NCBI RefSeq assembly: GCF_010548375.1
Contig: NZ_JAAGLY010000005.1
Span: 62,001-126,000 of the forward strand
Origin: Streptomyces sp. SID13726
GTDB lineage: Bacteria; Actinomycetota; Actinomycetes; Streptomycetales; Streptomycetaceae
DNA: 64,000 nt
Direction of reading: 5' to 3'
Shown: positions 34,147 to 41,218 of the stretch, in pieces
Position numbering within the stretch: position 1 is the stretch's first letter
Layout of the letters: each line of letters opens with the position of its first letter
Notes under the pieces: model-generated
The model's input: the letters and a program-made list of their open reading frames with translations, nothing else
The model's database searches: none
Told to the model about the DNA's origin: nothing
Translations under genes and position numbers: made by a program

Positions 34147-35226
34147 TTGTTCGTTTTCCTGTGTGGGGGATGCGGCGCCGAGCTGACCACCCCGCTGTCC
34201 CGGGTCGCCCTGCCGGCACACGCTCGTCAGAAGTACGGGAACGGGCTTCAGCTCCCGGTGCTCATGGAGTCGGGCACGTTCGCTGAGGACCCGGAGCCCT
34301 GGGGGCCGCCGTGGCGGAGATGGGAGGAGATCCATCCGGACGAGGCGGTGGCTCGTGGTGTCTACGCGCCGGTCCACGCCCTCTCCGACGGCGCCCCCGG
34401 CTCGATCGTCATCGCACCCGGCGACGCCCGCGGCACCCGTCTGATCCCCGAGCGGGCCGGCGGCTACTGCTGTGGCCTCGACGGAGCAGAGGGCCCCAAC
34501 ATGGCATGCGAGGAGTGCGGCCTGCCCGTCGCGAGCCGGATCGACGACTGCTCACTCTGGCAGGCGGTACGGCTCGCTCCCGACGCGGTGCGCCGCCTCC
34601 TCGTCGACGGCGCCGACCCCGCACCGCTCACCTGGGCAGAGCTGCTGGAGGGAGGGAAGTCCACGCCTCCGTTCGAGCCGATCGCCACATGGGGGTCGAG
34701 GCTGGGGCCGAACCACTTCTGGTCGTGGAGCCCACTGTGGGAGGCCGCGGTCGGCCGGGCACTCGCACATCTGCTGGCAGCCTCGGAGGGCCGGCCGGTG
34801 ACCACCCCGGACGGTCTGAGCAGGGAAGTGTTCCAACGCGCCCTCGACGCCCTACTGCCAGTGGGGCCGCCGGTACGGCGCGCCGTCCTGGCCGGACCGG
34901 GACGACCCACCCCCGACGCGGACGCCGACATCCTCCTCGTGCCGGTCCATCCGCAGACCGGAGAGACCTGGACCCCGGAAGGCCCCGCCACCACGGCCTG
35001 TCCGGTGCCCCTCCCGTTCGAGGTGTGGTTGTGGCTGGCCTTCCCCAAGCCGCATCTGCCGGTTCCCGCGTCGGGCGGCATGCCCGACGGAGTCCTCCGC
35101 GACGATCCACCCGCACCGCGTCCCCGGTACTTGTTCCGGGCCGACCCGGGCGCCTTTCTGCACACGCTGGTCCGGCTGCCGGCCGTCCGTAGTCCGTGGT
35201 TGCGCGAGATCCCCGAAAACCTTTGA
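34147..35226 (+). CDS. Uncharacterised zinc-ribbon-like protein
   Basis: 359 aa from a TTG at 34147 (read LFVFLCGGCGAELTTPLSRV). GGAGGG at 34138-34143 lies only 3 nt away, closer than usual. No other in-frame start is better, and the Cys-rich segment is obviously the true N-terminus. Cys pairs CGGC, then CC and CEEC further on (AGGYCCGLDGAEGPNMACEE), could build one or two zinc sites. A long unfamiliar domain follows, with FEVWLWLAFPKPHLPVP near the end. I do not recognise the function. It abuts the low-GC DUF4062 cassette, but its base composition is like the host's. Confidence 0.75.
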   Translation: MFVFLCGGCGAELTTPLSRVALPAHARQKYGNGLQLPVLMESGTFAEDPEPWGPPWRRWEEIHPDEAVARGVYAPVHALSDGAPGSIVIAPGDARGTRLIPERAGGYCCGLDGAEGPNMACEECGLPVASRIDDCSLWQAVRLAPDAVRRLLVDGADPAPLTWAELLEGGKSTPPFEPIATWGSRLGPNHFWSWSPLWEAAVGRALAHLLAASEGRPVTTPDGLSREVFQRALDALLPVGPPVRRAVLAGPGRPTPDADADILLVPVHPQTGETWTPEGPATTACPVPLPFEVWLWLAFPKPHLPVPASGGMPDGVLRDDPPAPRPRYLFRADPGAFLHTLVRLPAVRSPWLREIPENL

Positions 35227-35262
35227 CGCGTCGCAGCAGGCGAATCAATTTCCCCCACAAGC

Positions 35263-35293
35263 TTGTCTCATAACGTCTTGGCGCTGATAGATT
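35263..35293 (+). promoter_or_regulatory. Candidate promoter of the DUF4062 cassette
   Basis: TTGTCT (35263-35268) and TAGATT (35288-35293) with 19-bp spacing, in the AT-rich 104-bp gap upstream of the DUF4062 gene. The spacing is slightly long, so this is tentative. Confidence 0.35.
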
Positions 35294-35330
35294 TATCGTC
35301 CCCGCGAGTGCTCCAACAGGATCGGTGATC

Positions 35331-36050
35331 ATGTGCGCCTACAGAGTGAAAATCATGCTCAGTTCGACGATCGCAGACCTTTCGGCGGAGCGGTCCGCAA
35401 TAGCGAGATCGCTCCAGGCGGCCAGTAACGTGGAGCTGACGGGCGTGAGTCCGGGAACGACTCCCTCACGTGCGGGGAGCCCGTTCTATGAAACCGTGAA
35501 TATCGCCGAGGAATGTCATCTGTACTTCCTCATCCTCGGTGGAAAGTACGGCTACGAGACCGAGATGGGAAAGTCGGCGACGCAGCTGGAGTATGAAGCG
35601 GCCTACCGGACGGACCCGACCAAAATCATCGTCATGCGTAAGGAGAACGTGACTCCGGACGCTCGGCAGGCGGAATTCATTGCCCAGGTGGAGGATTACC
35701 ACAAAGGCTACTTCGTGAATCGCTTCAAGACGAAGTCCGAAGCTGCCGAGAAGGCTATTTCCTCTTATTATGCATGGCTTCTTGATCGCGCTTCGATCGG
35801 GCGCAAACTTGACTACTTCGACCATTTCATTCGCATCGCCAGTCAGCGGTCTCCTTTCCCGGGGGCAAGAGCGGAATATCGTCTCACTGACGACCGTATC
35901 GAATTGACTTTCAATATCGTCGGCCATGTTCATTCTGTTCACTTTGACAAGGTGGCACTCTACAACGACTTCTGGGGAAGCGTTCTTCATCTTGAGAAGC
36001 GATTCGAGGAATGGAGGGGGAAGGGTTTTGGTGTCGGTCCAACGCATTGA
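35331..36050 (+). CDS. DUF4062 protein (TIR/NDT-like fold), first gene of a low-GC cassette
   Basis: 239 aa from ATG 35331 (MCAYRVKIMLSSTIADLSAE), with ACAGGA about 10 nt upstream (GTG 35325 is the alternative). Residues 4-105 show the DUF4062 pattern: first strand VKIMLSSTIADLSAER; SPFYETVNIAEECHLYFLIL, then GGKYGYETEMGKS; and ATQLEYEAAYRTDPTKIIVM, whose Glu corresponds to the conserved acidic residue of the TIR/nucleoside-deoxyribosyltransferase-like superfamily. A helical part and a C-terminal beta-rich domain (ARAEYRLTDDRIELTFNIVG) follow, without known effector domains. The gene is clearly poorer in GC than its surroundings (many AAT, TAT, ATT codons), suggesting transfer. The next gene starts within it (20-bp overlap), so they are probably co-translated. 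DUF4062 domains occur in bacterial conflict and STAND proteins; its role here is inferred. Confidence 0.85.
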   Translation: MCAYRVKIMLSSTIADLSAERSAIARSLQAASNVELTGVSPGTTPSRAGSPFYETVNIAEECHLYFLILGGKYGYETEMGKSATQLEYEAAYRTDPTKIIVMRKENVTPDARQAEFIAQVEDYHKGYFVNRFKTKSEAAEKAISSYYAWLLDRASIGRKLDYFDHFIRIASQRSPFPGARAEYRLTDDRIELTFNIVGHVHSVHFDKVALYNDFWGSVLHLEKRFEEWRGKGFGVGPTH

Positions 36051-36669
36051 GATGCCGATGGCGAAGTATTACGAGGGGGTGATTCGGGACAGGGATTCCG
36101 AGCCCGCGGAGATCAGAAAAGCGCTGGTGAATCTTGGGCGAGAATTCGGTCGCGTGCTGGCGGGAATGCTGTGTCTTGAACCTGCTGTCGTCGTCACTCC
36201 TCTCGACGAAGAATGCAGCACCCTGAAACTCAGGGACGACCTGACCGTCGTCGTCACCACCAAGGCTGATCTCGAGTTGTTCGGGAGGGTTCTGGCGGAA
36301 TCGCTCGAACCCGCACTCGTGGGGTTTATGGACTTCGAGGGCAGACGCGGTCTCGAAGCGCTGGAGTCGCCGGTGAGGGAGATCGAGCTGCCGGCCACCC
36401 GAGGCCGCAAGGTGACCAATCTCGTCATCGCGAAGTCGGTGCTGGCCACCGGCTGTACGGCCATCTCCCTGACCCAGACCGCCCTCAACGCATACCAACC
36501 CGAACGCATTCTGATCGCTTCACTGTTCTACTCGATCACCGGAATCAATGAGCTCGCCGCCGAATTTCCGACGGCAGAATACCTGGTACTGGGTGAAGCC
36601 GACCGTCTCGACGGAAACGGAATGCTGCATCCGGGCGTCGGACTCATTGAAAAGAGAATCCAGATCTAG
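36031..36669 (+). CDS. Uracil phosphoribosyltransferase-like protein with altered active site
   Basis: 212 aa from GTG 36031, preceded by GGAGGGGGAAGGG (36014-36026); overlaps the DUF4062 gene by 20 bp. Length and order match UPRTase: the N-terminus (RIEMPMAKYYEGVIRDRDSE, compare P-L-x-x-H-x-L-x-x-L-R-D), LVNLGREFGRVLAGML, VTPLDE, then VVVTTKADLELFGRVL where UPRT has the RAG-containing strand. ELPATRGRKVTNLVIAKSVL ends in LATGCTAISL (PRPP loop, normally DPMLATGgS), and GEADRLDGNGMLHPGVGLIE matches the terminal P-G-x-G-D-x-x-D-R segment. Two key features differ: the Asp-Pro before MLATG is replaced by Lys-Ser, and the last motif lacks the G-D-A-G-D acids. Activity on uracil is therefore doubtful; a changed substrate or non-catalytic role is likely. 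Confidence 0.8.
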   Translation: MSVQRIEMPMAKYYEGVIRDRDSEPAEIRKALVNLGREFGRVLAGMLCLEPAVVVTPLDEECSTLKLRDDLTVVVTTKADLELFGRVLAESLEPALVGFMDFEGRRGLEALESPVREIELPATRGRKVTNLVIAKSVLATGCTAISLTQTALNAYQPERILIASLFYSITGINELAAEFPTAEYLVLGEADRLDGNGMLHPGVGLIEKRIQI

Positions 36670-36688
36670 CGCGAGAGGTGTGAAACAA

Positions 36689-36907
36689 ATGAAGCCGAAT
36701 CAAACCTACCGGCATTACAAGGGGAACGAGTACAGGATCGTCGCCCTCGGAAAACATACCGAGACAGGTGAAGAACTGGTGGTTTATCAGGCACTCTACG
36801 GAGACGGGCAGGTCTGGGTGCGGCCACAGGATGTCTTCCTCAGCGAAGTGAATTTCGACGGCGCGACGAGGCCGCGGTTCCACTTGACCGGAGAGGCCGG
36901 TTCCTGA
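36689..36907 (+). CDS. DUF1653 protein, third gene of the cassette
   Basis: 72 aa from ATG 36689, with GAGAGG 10 nt upstream and only 19 bp after the UPRT-like stop. It matches DUF1653 across its length: TYRHYKGNEYRIVALGKHTE, ELVVYQALYGDGQVWVRPQD and FLSEV. The family is a small beta-barrel-like domain of unknown function, often encoded alone or fused. Placement and spacing suggest an operon with the DUF4062 and UPRT-like genes. Confidence 0.88.
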   Translation: MKPNQTYRHYKGNEYRIVALGKHTETGEELVVYQALYGDGQVWVRPQDVFLSEVNFDGATRPRFHLTGEAGS

Positions 36908-36959
36908 CCGAATCGAGTACGGCGCCGAAAACCCTTCGCCCCACCCCCACCACCCCCGC

Positions 36960-36965
36960 TACCCT
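36960..36965 (+). promoter_or_regulatory. -10 element of the thrS-type leader transcript
   Basis: TACCCT fits the TAnnnT -10 pattern and ends 7 nt before the leader peptide ATG, placing the transcript start at or near the A of that ATG (a leaderless leader ORF). No ribosome site lies upstream. No clear -35 was seen. Confidence 0.45.
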
Positions 36966-36972
36966 CCTCCCC

Positions 36973-37035
36973 ATGCAGCCCGCCCACCCCTTCCCGTCGA
37001 TCACGACGACGCCGGAGCAGGTCCCGGCGCGCTGA
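36973..37035 (+). CDS. Threonine leader peptide (20 aa) for ribosome-mediated attenuation
   Basis: Reads MQPAHPFPSITTTPEQVPAR: three consecutive ACG Thr codons at 37003-37011 in a 20-codon ORF ending 94 bp before a threonyl-tRNA synthetase gene. A 6-bp hairpin (37010-37015 with 37024-37029) begins in the third Thr codon, and a terminator hairpin lies at 37051-37080. The segment 37022-37027 can alternatively pair with 37057-37062 in the terminator's 5' arm. Ribosome stalling at the Thr codons would mask the first hairpin and favour that antiterminator. The peptide itself probably has no function beyond translation. Confidence 0.75.
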   Translation: MQPAHPFPSITTTPEQVPAR

Positions 37036-37050
37036 CAGCTGACGCAGTCC

Positions 37051-37080
37051 GAAGCCCCGGGGCGAGTGCCCCGGGGCTTC
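37051..37080 (+). terminator. Attenuator hairpin upstream of the threonyl-tRNA synthetase gene
   Basis: A perfect 13-bp stem (37051-37063 with 37068-37080) and a 4-nt loop, 16 nt after the leader peptide stop. The following GTCGTTCCCGTCGCTTCCTC is pyrimidine-rich but not a U-tract. It lies 49 nt upstream of the synthetase start. Confidence 0.8.
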
Positions 37081-37129
37081 GTCGTTCCCGTCGCTTCCTC
37101 GCCCCCCCACCGCCGCGAGGGAGAACCTC

Positions 37130-38344
37130 ATGTACGACCACCGCCGACTCGGCCGTGAACTCGATCTGTTCGACACCGACCCGCTGATGGGCGCGGGGCT
37201 GCCGTACTGGCTGCCCGGCGGGGCCGTCGTACGGCACGTCCTGGAGGAGTACGTCAGGGACGCCGAGCGGGCCGCCGGGTACCGGCACGTGTACTCGCCC
37301 GTGCTCGGGAAGCGGGAGCTGTACGAGATCTCCGGGCACTGGGACCACTACAGCGAGGACATGTTCCCGCCCATGAGGCTCGGCGGCGAGGAGGTCGTAC
37401 TGCGGCCCAGCCTCTGCCCGCACCACGCCCTCATCTACCGCTCCCGCGCCCACAGCTACCGCGAACTGCCGCTGAGGATCGCCGAGTTGGGCGGCATGTA
37501 CCGCTCCGAGCCGTCCGGCGTCCTCGGCGGCCTCACCCGCGTCCGCGCCATCCAGCTCAACGACGCCCACATCTTCTGCACCCTGGAGCAGGCCGTCGAG
37601 GAGGCCCGCGCGGCCCTCGCGCTCATCCGCCGCGCCTACGACGACCTCGGCATCCGCGCCACCAGGTACCGCCTCTCCCTCCCCGGCGACGGCGGCAAGT
37701 ACGTCGCCGACCCGGACCTCTGGCGCCGCGCCACCGCCCTCCTCGAAGACGTCCTGGACGGCACCGAGTACGAGTCCGTGCCCGGCGAGGCCGCCTTCTA
37801 CGGCCCCAAGATCGACGTCCAGATCACCGACCCGGCCGGCCGCGAGTCCACCCTCTCCACCGTCCAGATCGACTTCCACCAGCCCGAACGCTTCGACCTC
37901 CACTACACCGGCCCCGACGGCGCGAAACACCGCCCGGTCATGGTCCACCGCAGCGTCATCGGCAGCGTCGAACGCGCGGTCGCGCACCTCCTCGACACCC
38001 ACGGCGGCGCCTTCCCGGTCTGGCTCGCGCCCGTCCAGCTCATGGTCCTGCCGGTGGCCGACGCCCAGGAGGAACAGGCCCATGACGTCGTACGACAGGC
38101 TCTCGCGCTCGGCATCCGCGCCGAACTCGCCGGCCCCGCCCACGGCACCCTCGGCGCCCGCGTCCGCGCCGCGCGCCTGGTGCCGTACCAGGCGGTGATC
38201 GGGGAGCGGGAGGCCGACGCCGGCTGTGCGGCCGTACGGCTGCGGGACGGCCGTAGGCCCGGCGCCGTACCCGTCGGCCACCTGCTGGAACGGATCCGCG
38301 CCCGGGCCGCCGATCGCGGGGCCGAACTCTGGCCCGCTGCGTAA
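37130..38344 (+). CDS. thrS: Threonyl-tRNA synthetase paralogue without editing domain
   Basis: 404 aa from ATG 37130, with GAGGGAG upstream. It lacks the N-terminal TGS and editing domains of full-length ThrRS (about 640-660 aa) but keeps a complete class II catalytic core and anticodon-binding domain. Class II motif 2 region is GMYRSEPSGVLGGLTRVRAI; motif 3 region is VMVHRSVIGSVERAVAHLLD. The zinc ligands are all present (Cys in SLCPHH, His in NDAHIF, His in VHRSV). It should attach Thr to tRNA-Thr but not clear mis-charged Ser on its own. Organisms carrying such a form usually also have a full-length thrS. A Thr attenuator controls it. Confidence 0.93.
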   Translation: MYDHRRLGRELDLFDTDPLMGAGLPYWLPGGAVVRHVLEEYVRDAERAAGYRHVYSPVLGKRELYEISGHWDHYSEDMFPPMRLGGEEVVLRPSLCPHHALIYRSRAHSYRELPLRIAELGGMYRSEPSGVLGGLTRVRAIQLNDAHIFCTLEQAVEEARAALALIRRAYDDLGIRATRYRLSLPGDGGKYVADPDLWRRATALLEDVLDGTEYESVPGEAAFYGPKIDVQITDPAGRESTLSTVQIDFHQPERFDLHYTGPDGAKHRPVMVHRSVIGSVERAVAHLLDTHGGAFPVWLAPVQLMVLPVADAQEEQAHDVVRQALALGIRAELAGPAHGTLGARVRAARLVPYQAVIGEREADAGCAAVRLRDGRRPGAVPVGHLLERIRARAADRGAELWPAA

Positions 38345-38382
38345 GGTCGGACCCGTACGCCAGTGACGAAAGGACCCCCGCC

Positions 38383-39345
38383 GTGACCGGTCAGCCCATC
38401 CCGGTGATCATCGACTGCGACACCGGTGTCGACGACGCCCTGGCCCTGCTGTTCGCCGTCCGGCATCCCGGCCTCGACCTGCGCGCGGTCACCTGCGTCG
38501 CCGGGAACACCGACGTCGACGGTGTGGTCCGCAACACGCTGACCGTCCTGGAGCAGGCCGGGGCCGGGGACATCCCGGTCGCGCGGGGTGCCGAGCGGCC
38601 GTTGATCGAGCCCGTGCGCACCGCGCAGCACGTGCACGGGCTCGACGGCATGGGCGACCTGGGGCTGCCCGCGCCGACCCGGGTCGCGGTGGACACGGAC
38701 GCGGTGACGCTGCTCAGGCGGGAGATCCTCGCCTCCCCGAGGCCGGTCACCCTGATCCCGACCGCGCCGCTGACGAACATCGCCCTGCTGCTGCGCACCC
38801 ACCCCGAGGTGGTGCGCAACATCGAGCGGATCGTGTTCATGGGCGGCGCGGTGGCGACCGGAAACGCCACGCCCGTCGCCGAGTTCAACGTCTGGCACGA
38901 CCCGGAGGCCGCCGCCGTCCTGCTCACCGCGGGCGTCCCGATCACCATGTACGGCCTGGACGTGTTCGAGCGGGTCATCGTCCCGGCCGCCGACGTCCAG
39001 CGGCTGCGCGGGAGTTCGGAACCGTATCTGCGCATGGCCGGTGAACTCCTCGCCCACCGCGACCCGGCCACCTCGGGCGACCCCACCCCCACCGGCGGCC
39101 TCGGCGACGCGGGCGCGGTCTGCGCGGTCGTCGACCCGGGCGGACTGACCACCGAACTCCTGCCGGTGGAGGTCGCGTTGGCGCCCGGCCCGACCCGCGG
39201 CCAGACGGTCGTGGACCGGCGCCCGCGGCCCGGCGAGTCCGAGATCCACGAGGGGGAGCGCGAACTGACCCTGGTGGACGTGGCGTTGGGGGTCGACGTG
39301 GAGCGCTACGTAAAGCTGTGGCTGACGGCGGTGGAGGGGTCGTAG
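38383..39345 (+). CDS. Nucleoside hydrolase (inosine-uridine preferring type)
   Basis: 320 aa from GTG 38383, preceded by AAAGGA. The family's calcium-binding DTGVDDALAL signature opens the protein (PVIIDCDTGVDDALALLFAV). Next come the NTLTVLE and LGLPAP segments, FMGGAVATGNATPVAEFNVW and HDPEAAAVLL. All catalytic Asp/Asn positions in these motifs look intact. The enzyme cleaves N-glycosidic bonds of ribonucleosides for base salvage. It is only 38 bp downstream of the ThrRS gene and may be read through from it. Confidence 0.95.
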   Translation: MTGQPIPVIIDCDTGVDDALALLFAVRHPGLDLRAVTCVAGNTDVDGVVRNTLTVLEQAGAGDIPVARGAERPLIEPVRTAQHVHGLDGMGDLGLPAPTRVAVDTDAVTLLRREILASPRPVTLIPTAPLTNIALLLRTHPEVVRNIERIVFMGGAVATGNATPVAEFNVWHDPEAAAVLLTAGVPITMYGLDVFERVIVPAADVQRLRGSSEPYLRMAGELLAHRDPATSGDPTPTGGLGDAGAVCAVVDPGGLTTELLPVEVALAPGPTRGQTVVDRRPRPGESEIHEGERELTLVDVALGVDVERYVKLWLTAVEGS

Positions 39346-39460
39346 GCCCCCTTCCGGTGAGAGGGTGACCGGAAGCCCCCTTGCCCCGGCATGGGTGGAT
39401 CCGTCACCCTCAGGGGGCACCGCCACCGCCCGATGACCGACCACCATCGGAGAACTCCCC

Positions 39461-40447
39461 ATGCTGCGGGTGCACTTCACCGCCGACGACCTCGGCCGCG
39501 TCCGCGTCGCCGCCGCGCCCGACCCCCTGTGGGAGATCACCAACAGCTTCCAGGCACTCGCCGGGGAGCACGCACCCCTGCTCTTCGGCGACTGGCGCCG
39601 GCTGGTCCGGTCGCGGCTGCGCCCCGCGCACGCGCTGCTCGCCGCCCTCCTCCCGGCCCGCGGCTACACCCCGGACTTCCTCACCCCCGACCTCGACGGC
39701 TCCTACGACCTGGAGAGCGCCGTCGACACGGTCCTGCGCACCCCGCGCACCGCCCTGCGCAGAGACCTCACCGCGCTCGCCGCGTCCCCACGCCGGACCC
39801 GGCCGATGCCGGGCGAGGCCCGCGCCCTGGCCGACGGCGAACCCCCGGCCCTACGGCGCCTGGGCGCGGCCCTGCACGGCTACCACCGGCACGCGCTCGC
39901 CCCGTACTGGCCGCACATCCGCGCCCAGGTGGACGCGGACCGCGCGGTACGCACCCGGGCGGTCCTGACCTCGGGCACGGACGGCCTGCTGGCGAGCTTC
40001 GGACCGGTCCTGCGGTGGCGGCCTCCCGTACTGGAGGCCGACTACCCCTTCGACCGCGAACTACGGCTCGGCGGCCGGGGGTTGCTCCTCCAGCCCTCCC
40101 TCTTCTGCTTCCGCAGACCGGTCACCCTCGCGGCCCCCGACCTCCAGCCCGTCCTCGTCTACCCCATCCAGCACGCCCTCGGCTGGACCCGCCCGACCAG
40201 CACCTCCGCCAGAGACCTCGCCGGCCTCATCGGCCGCACCCGCGCCGCGATCCTCCAGGACGCGGTAGCGGGCCGCACGACCGGCGAACTCGCCCGCCGC
40301 CTGGGCATCTCGGGAGCGGCGGCGAGCCAGCACACGGCGGTACTGCGACGGGCGGGGCTGCTGCTGAGCGTGCGGAGGGGGAGGCATGTGCTGCATACGG
40401 TGACGCCTGCGGGGGTGGCGTTGTTGGAGGCGGCGGGGGTGGTGTGA
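39461..40447 (+). CDS. ArsR-type winged-helix regulator with large N-terminal domain
   Basis: 328 aa from ATG 39461. A DUF5937-like N-terminal region of about 240 residues (WEITNSFQALAGEHAPLLFG; YDLESAVDTVLRTPRTALRR) precedes a C-terminal winged helix (residues 255-320: TRAAILQDAVAGRTTGELAR, RLGISGAAASQHTAVLRRAG). No ArsR-type metal cysteines are visible in the HTH. The partner ligand and target genes are unknown. Confidence 0.86.
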   Translation: MLRVHFTADDLGRVRVAAAPDPLWEITNSFQALAGEHAPLLFGDWRRLVRSRLRPAHALLAALLPARGYTPDFLTPDLDGSYDLESAVDTVLRTPRTALRRDLTALAASPRRTRPMPGEARALADGEPPALRRLGAALHGYHRHALAPYWPHIRAQVDADRAVRTRAVLTSGTDGLLASFGPVLRWRPPVLEADYPFDRELRLGGRGLLLQPSLFCFRRPVTLAAPDLQPVLVYPIQHALGWTRPTSTSARDLAGLIGRTRAAILQDAVAGRTTGELARRLGISGAAASQHTAVLRRAGLLLSVRRGRHVLHTVTPAGVALLEAAGVV

Positions 40448-40508
40448 GGGTGCTTGTGTGGGTGGGGCGGCGTGCTCGGCGCCGTAGGGACGTGGGCGGG
40501 ATCTGTAA

Positions 40509-40568
40509 GTGACGGGCAGAGTCTGTTCGTGACGGGCAGGTTCTGTTCGTGACGGGCGGCGTCCGTTT
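40509..40568 (+). repeat. Three 20-bp tandem repeats upstream of a secreted-protein gene
   Basis: Units at 40509-40528, 40529-40548 and 40549-40568 share GTGACGGGCAG/G and end in CTGTTC or CCGTTT. The 20-bp periodicity is about two helical turns, so a regulator binding cooperatively on one face is possible. The gene start is 95 bp downstream. Confidence 0.75.
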
Positions 40569-40662
40569 AAGGCAGGGCTTCAGGGTGTGGCGGGGAGCGG
40601 CGTGGCGGGGTCAGCTTGTGGGCGCGACGAACGTCCCGTACTCACAGGGGGTTTGAGACTTC

Positions 40663-41154
40663 ATGCGCGACACCCGACGTACCCTGCTCGCGGGCCTCGG
40701 TGCCCTGGGCCTGGCGCTGACGGCCGTGTTCACGGCGGGCCCCGCCGGAGCGGCCCCGGACAACCGGGACTTCGGCCAGATCCTCACCATGCCGGCCGCC
40801 CCGCCCGCCTCGGCCCTCCCTGCGGGCGCCGCCGCGGAGCCCCCGACGGCCTGGCCGAAGCCCAACAAGATCCTCCACGTGGGCGCACGCGAGTCCATCA
40901 CGTGCGAGAGCGGCAACCTGTGCACGGCGACCTACGACCCGACGCAGGGCGACTACGTCGTCTACTACTTCTACTACTGCGACACCTACACCCTCTCCAA
41001 CTGGTCCGGCACCGGCTCCTACCGCAACGCCCAGACCGGCGGAGCGACCGCGAGGTTCTACGGCCAGACCGGCGGCCTCGTCACCTCCGTCCCGGCGGGC
41101 GGCAGCAGCAACTCCTACAACTGGGGCCCGATCTGGTCGATCAAGAACTGCTGA
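40663..41154 (+). CDS. Secreted protein resembling peptidase inhibitor I36 / crystallin-like fold
   Basis: 163 aa from ATG 40663, with AGGGGG upstream. Signal peptide residues 1-31 (LLAGLGALGLALTAVFTAGP). The mature part has CESGNLCTATYDPTQGDYVV, a YYFYYCDTYTLSNWSGTGSY block and a final NC, a pattern like the beta-gamma-crystallin-type I36 inhibitors. Cysteines (four) can pair. A role as secreted protease inhibitor is a fold-based guess. Confidence 0.75.
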   Translation: MRDTRRTLLAGLGALGLALTAVFTAGPAGAAPDNRDFGQILTMPAAPPASALPAGAAAEPPTAWPKPNKILHVGARESITCESGNLCTATYDPTQGDYVVYYFYYCDTYTLSNWSGTGSYRNAQTGGATARFYGQTGGLVTSVPAGGSSNSYNWGPIWSIKNC

Positions 41155-41204
41155 CGCAGTGCGGGCCGGGGCCACCGCCGAGTCCGCCCTTCCGGCCCGA
41201 TAAC

Positions 41205-41210
41205 TAGACT
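41205..41210 (+). promoter_or_regulatory. -10 element suggesting leaderless transcript
   Basis: TAGACT ends 8 nt before the ATG at 41219, and no ribosome site precedes that ATG. Transcription could thus start at the initiation codon. Confidence 0.3.
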
Positions 41211-41218
41211 CCGGCCGC

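Noticed and set aside
33899..34186. 95-codon frame upstream of the zinc-ribbon gene
   Set aside because: No ribosome site, composition unlike neighbours, and it overlaps the true N-terminus of the next gene in another frame.
34147..36907. Prophage or integrative element
   Set aside because: No integrase, attachment sites or phage structural genes flank the low-GC cassette.
36908..37129. T-box riboswitch upstream of the ThrRS gene
   Set aside because: No T-box sequence or specifier-loop architecture is seen; the Thr codon run in a short ORF and nested hairpins fit attenuation better.
40509..40568. CRISPR array
   Set aside because: Only three directly adjacent 20-bp units without spacers, and no cas genes.
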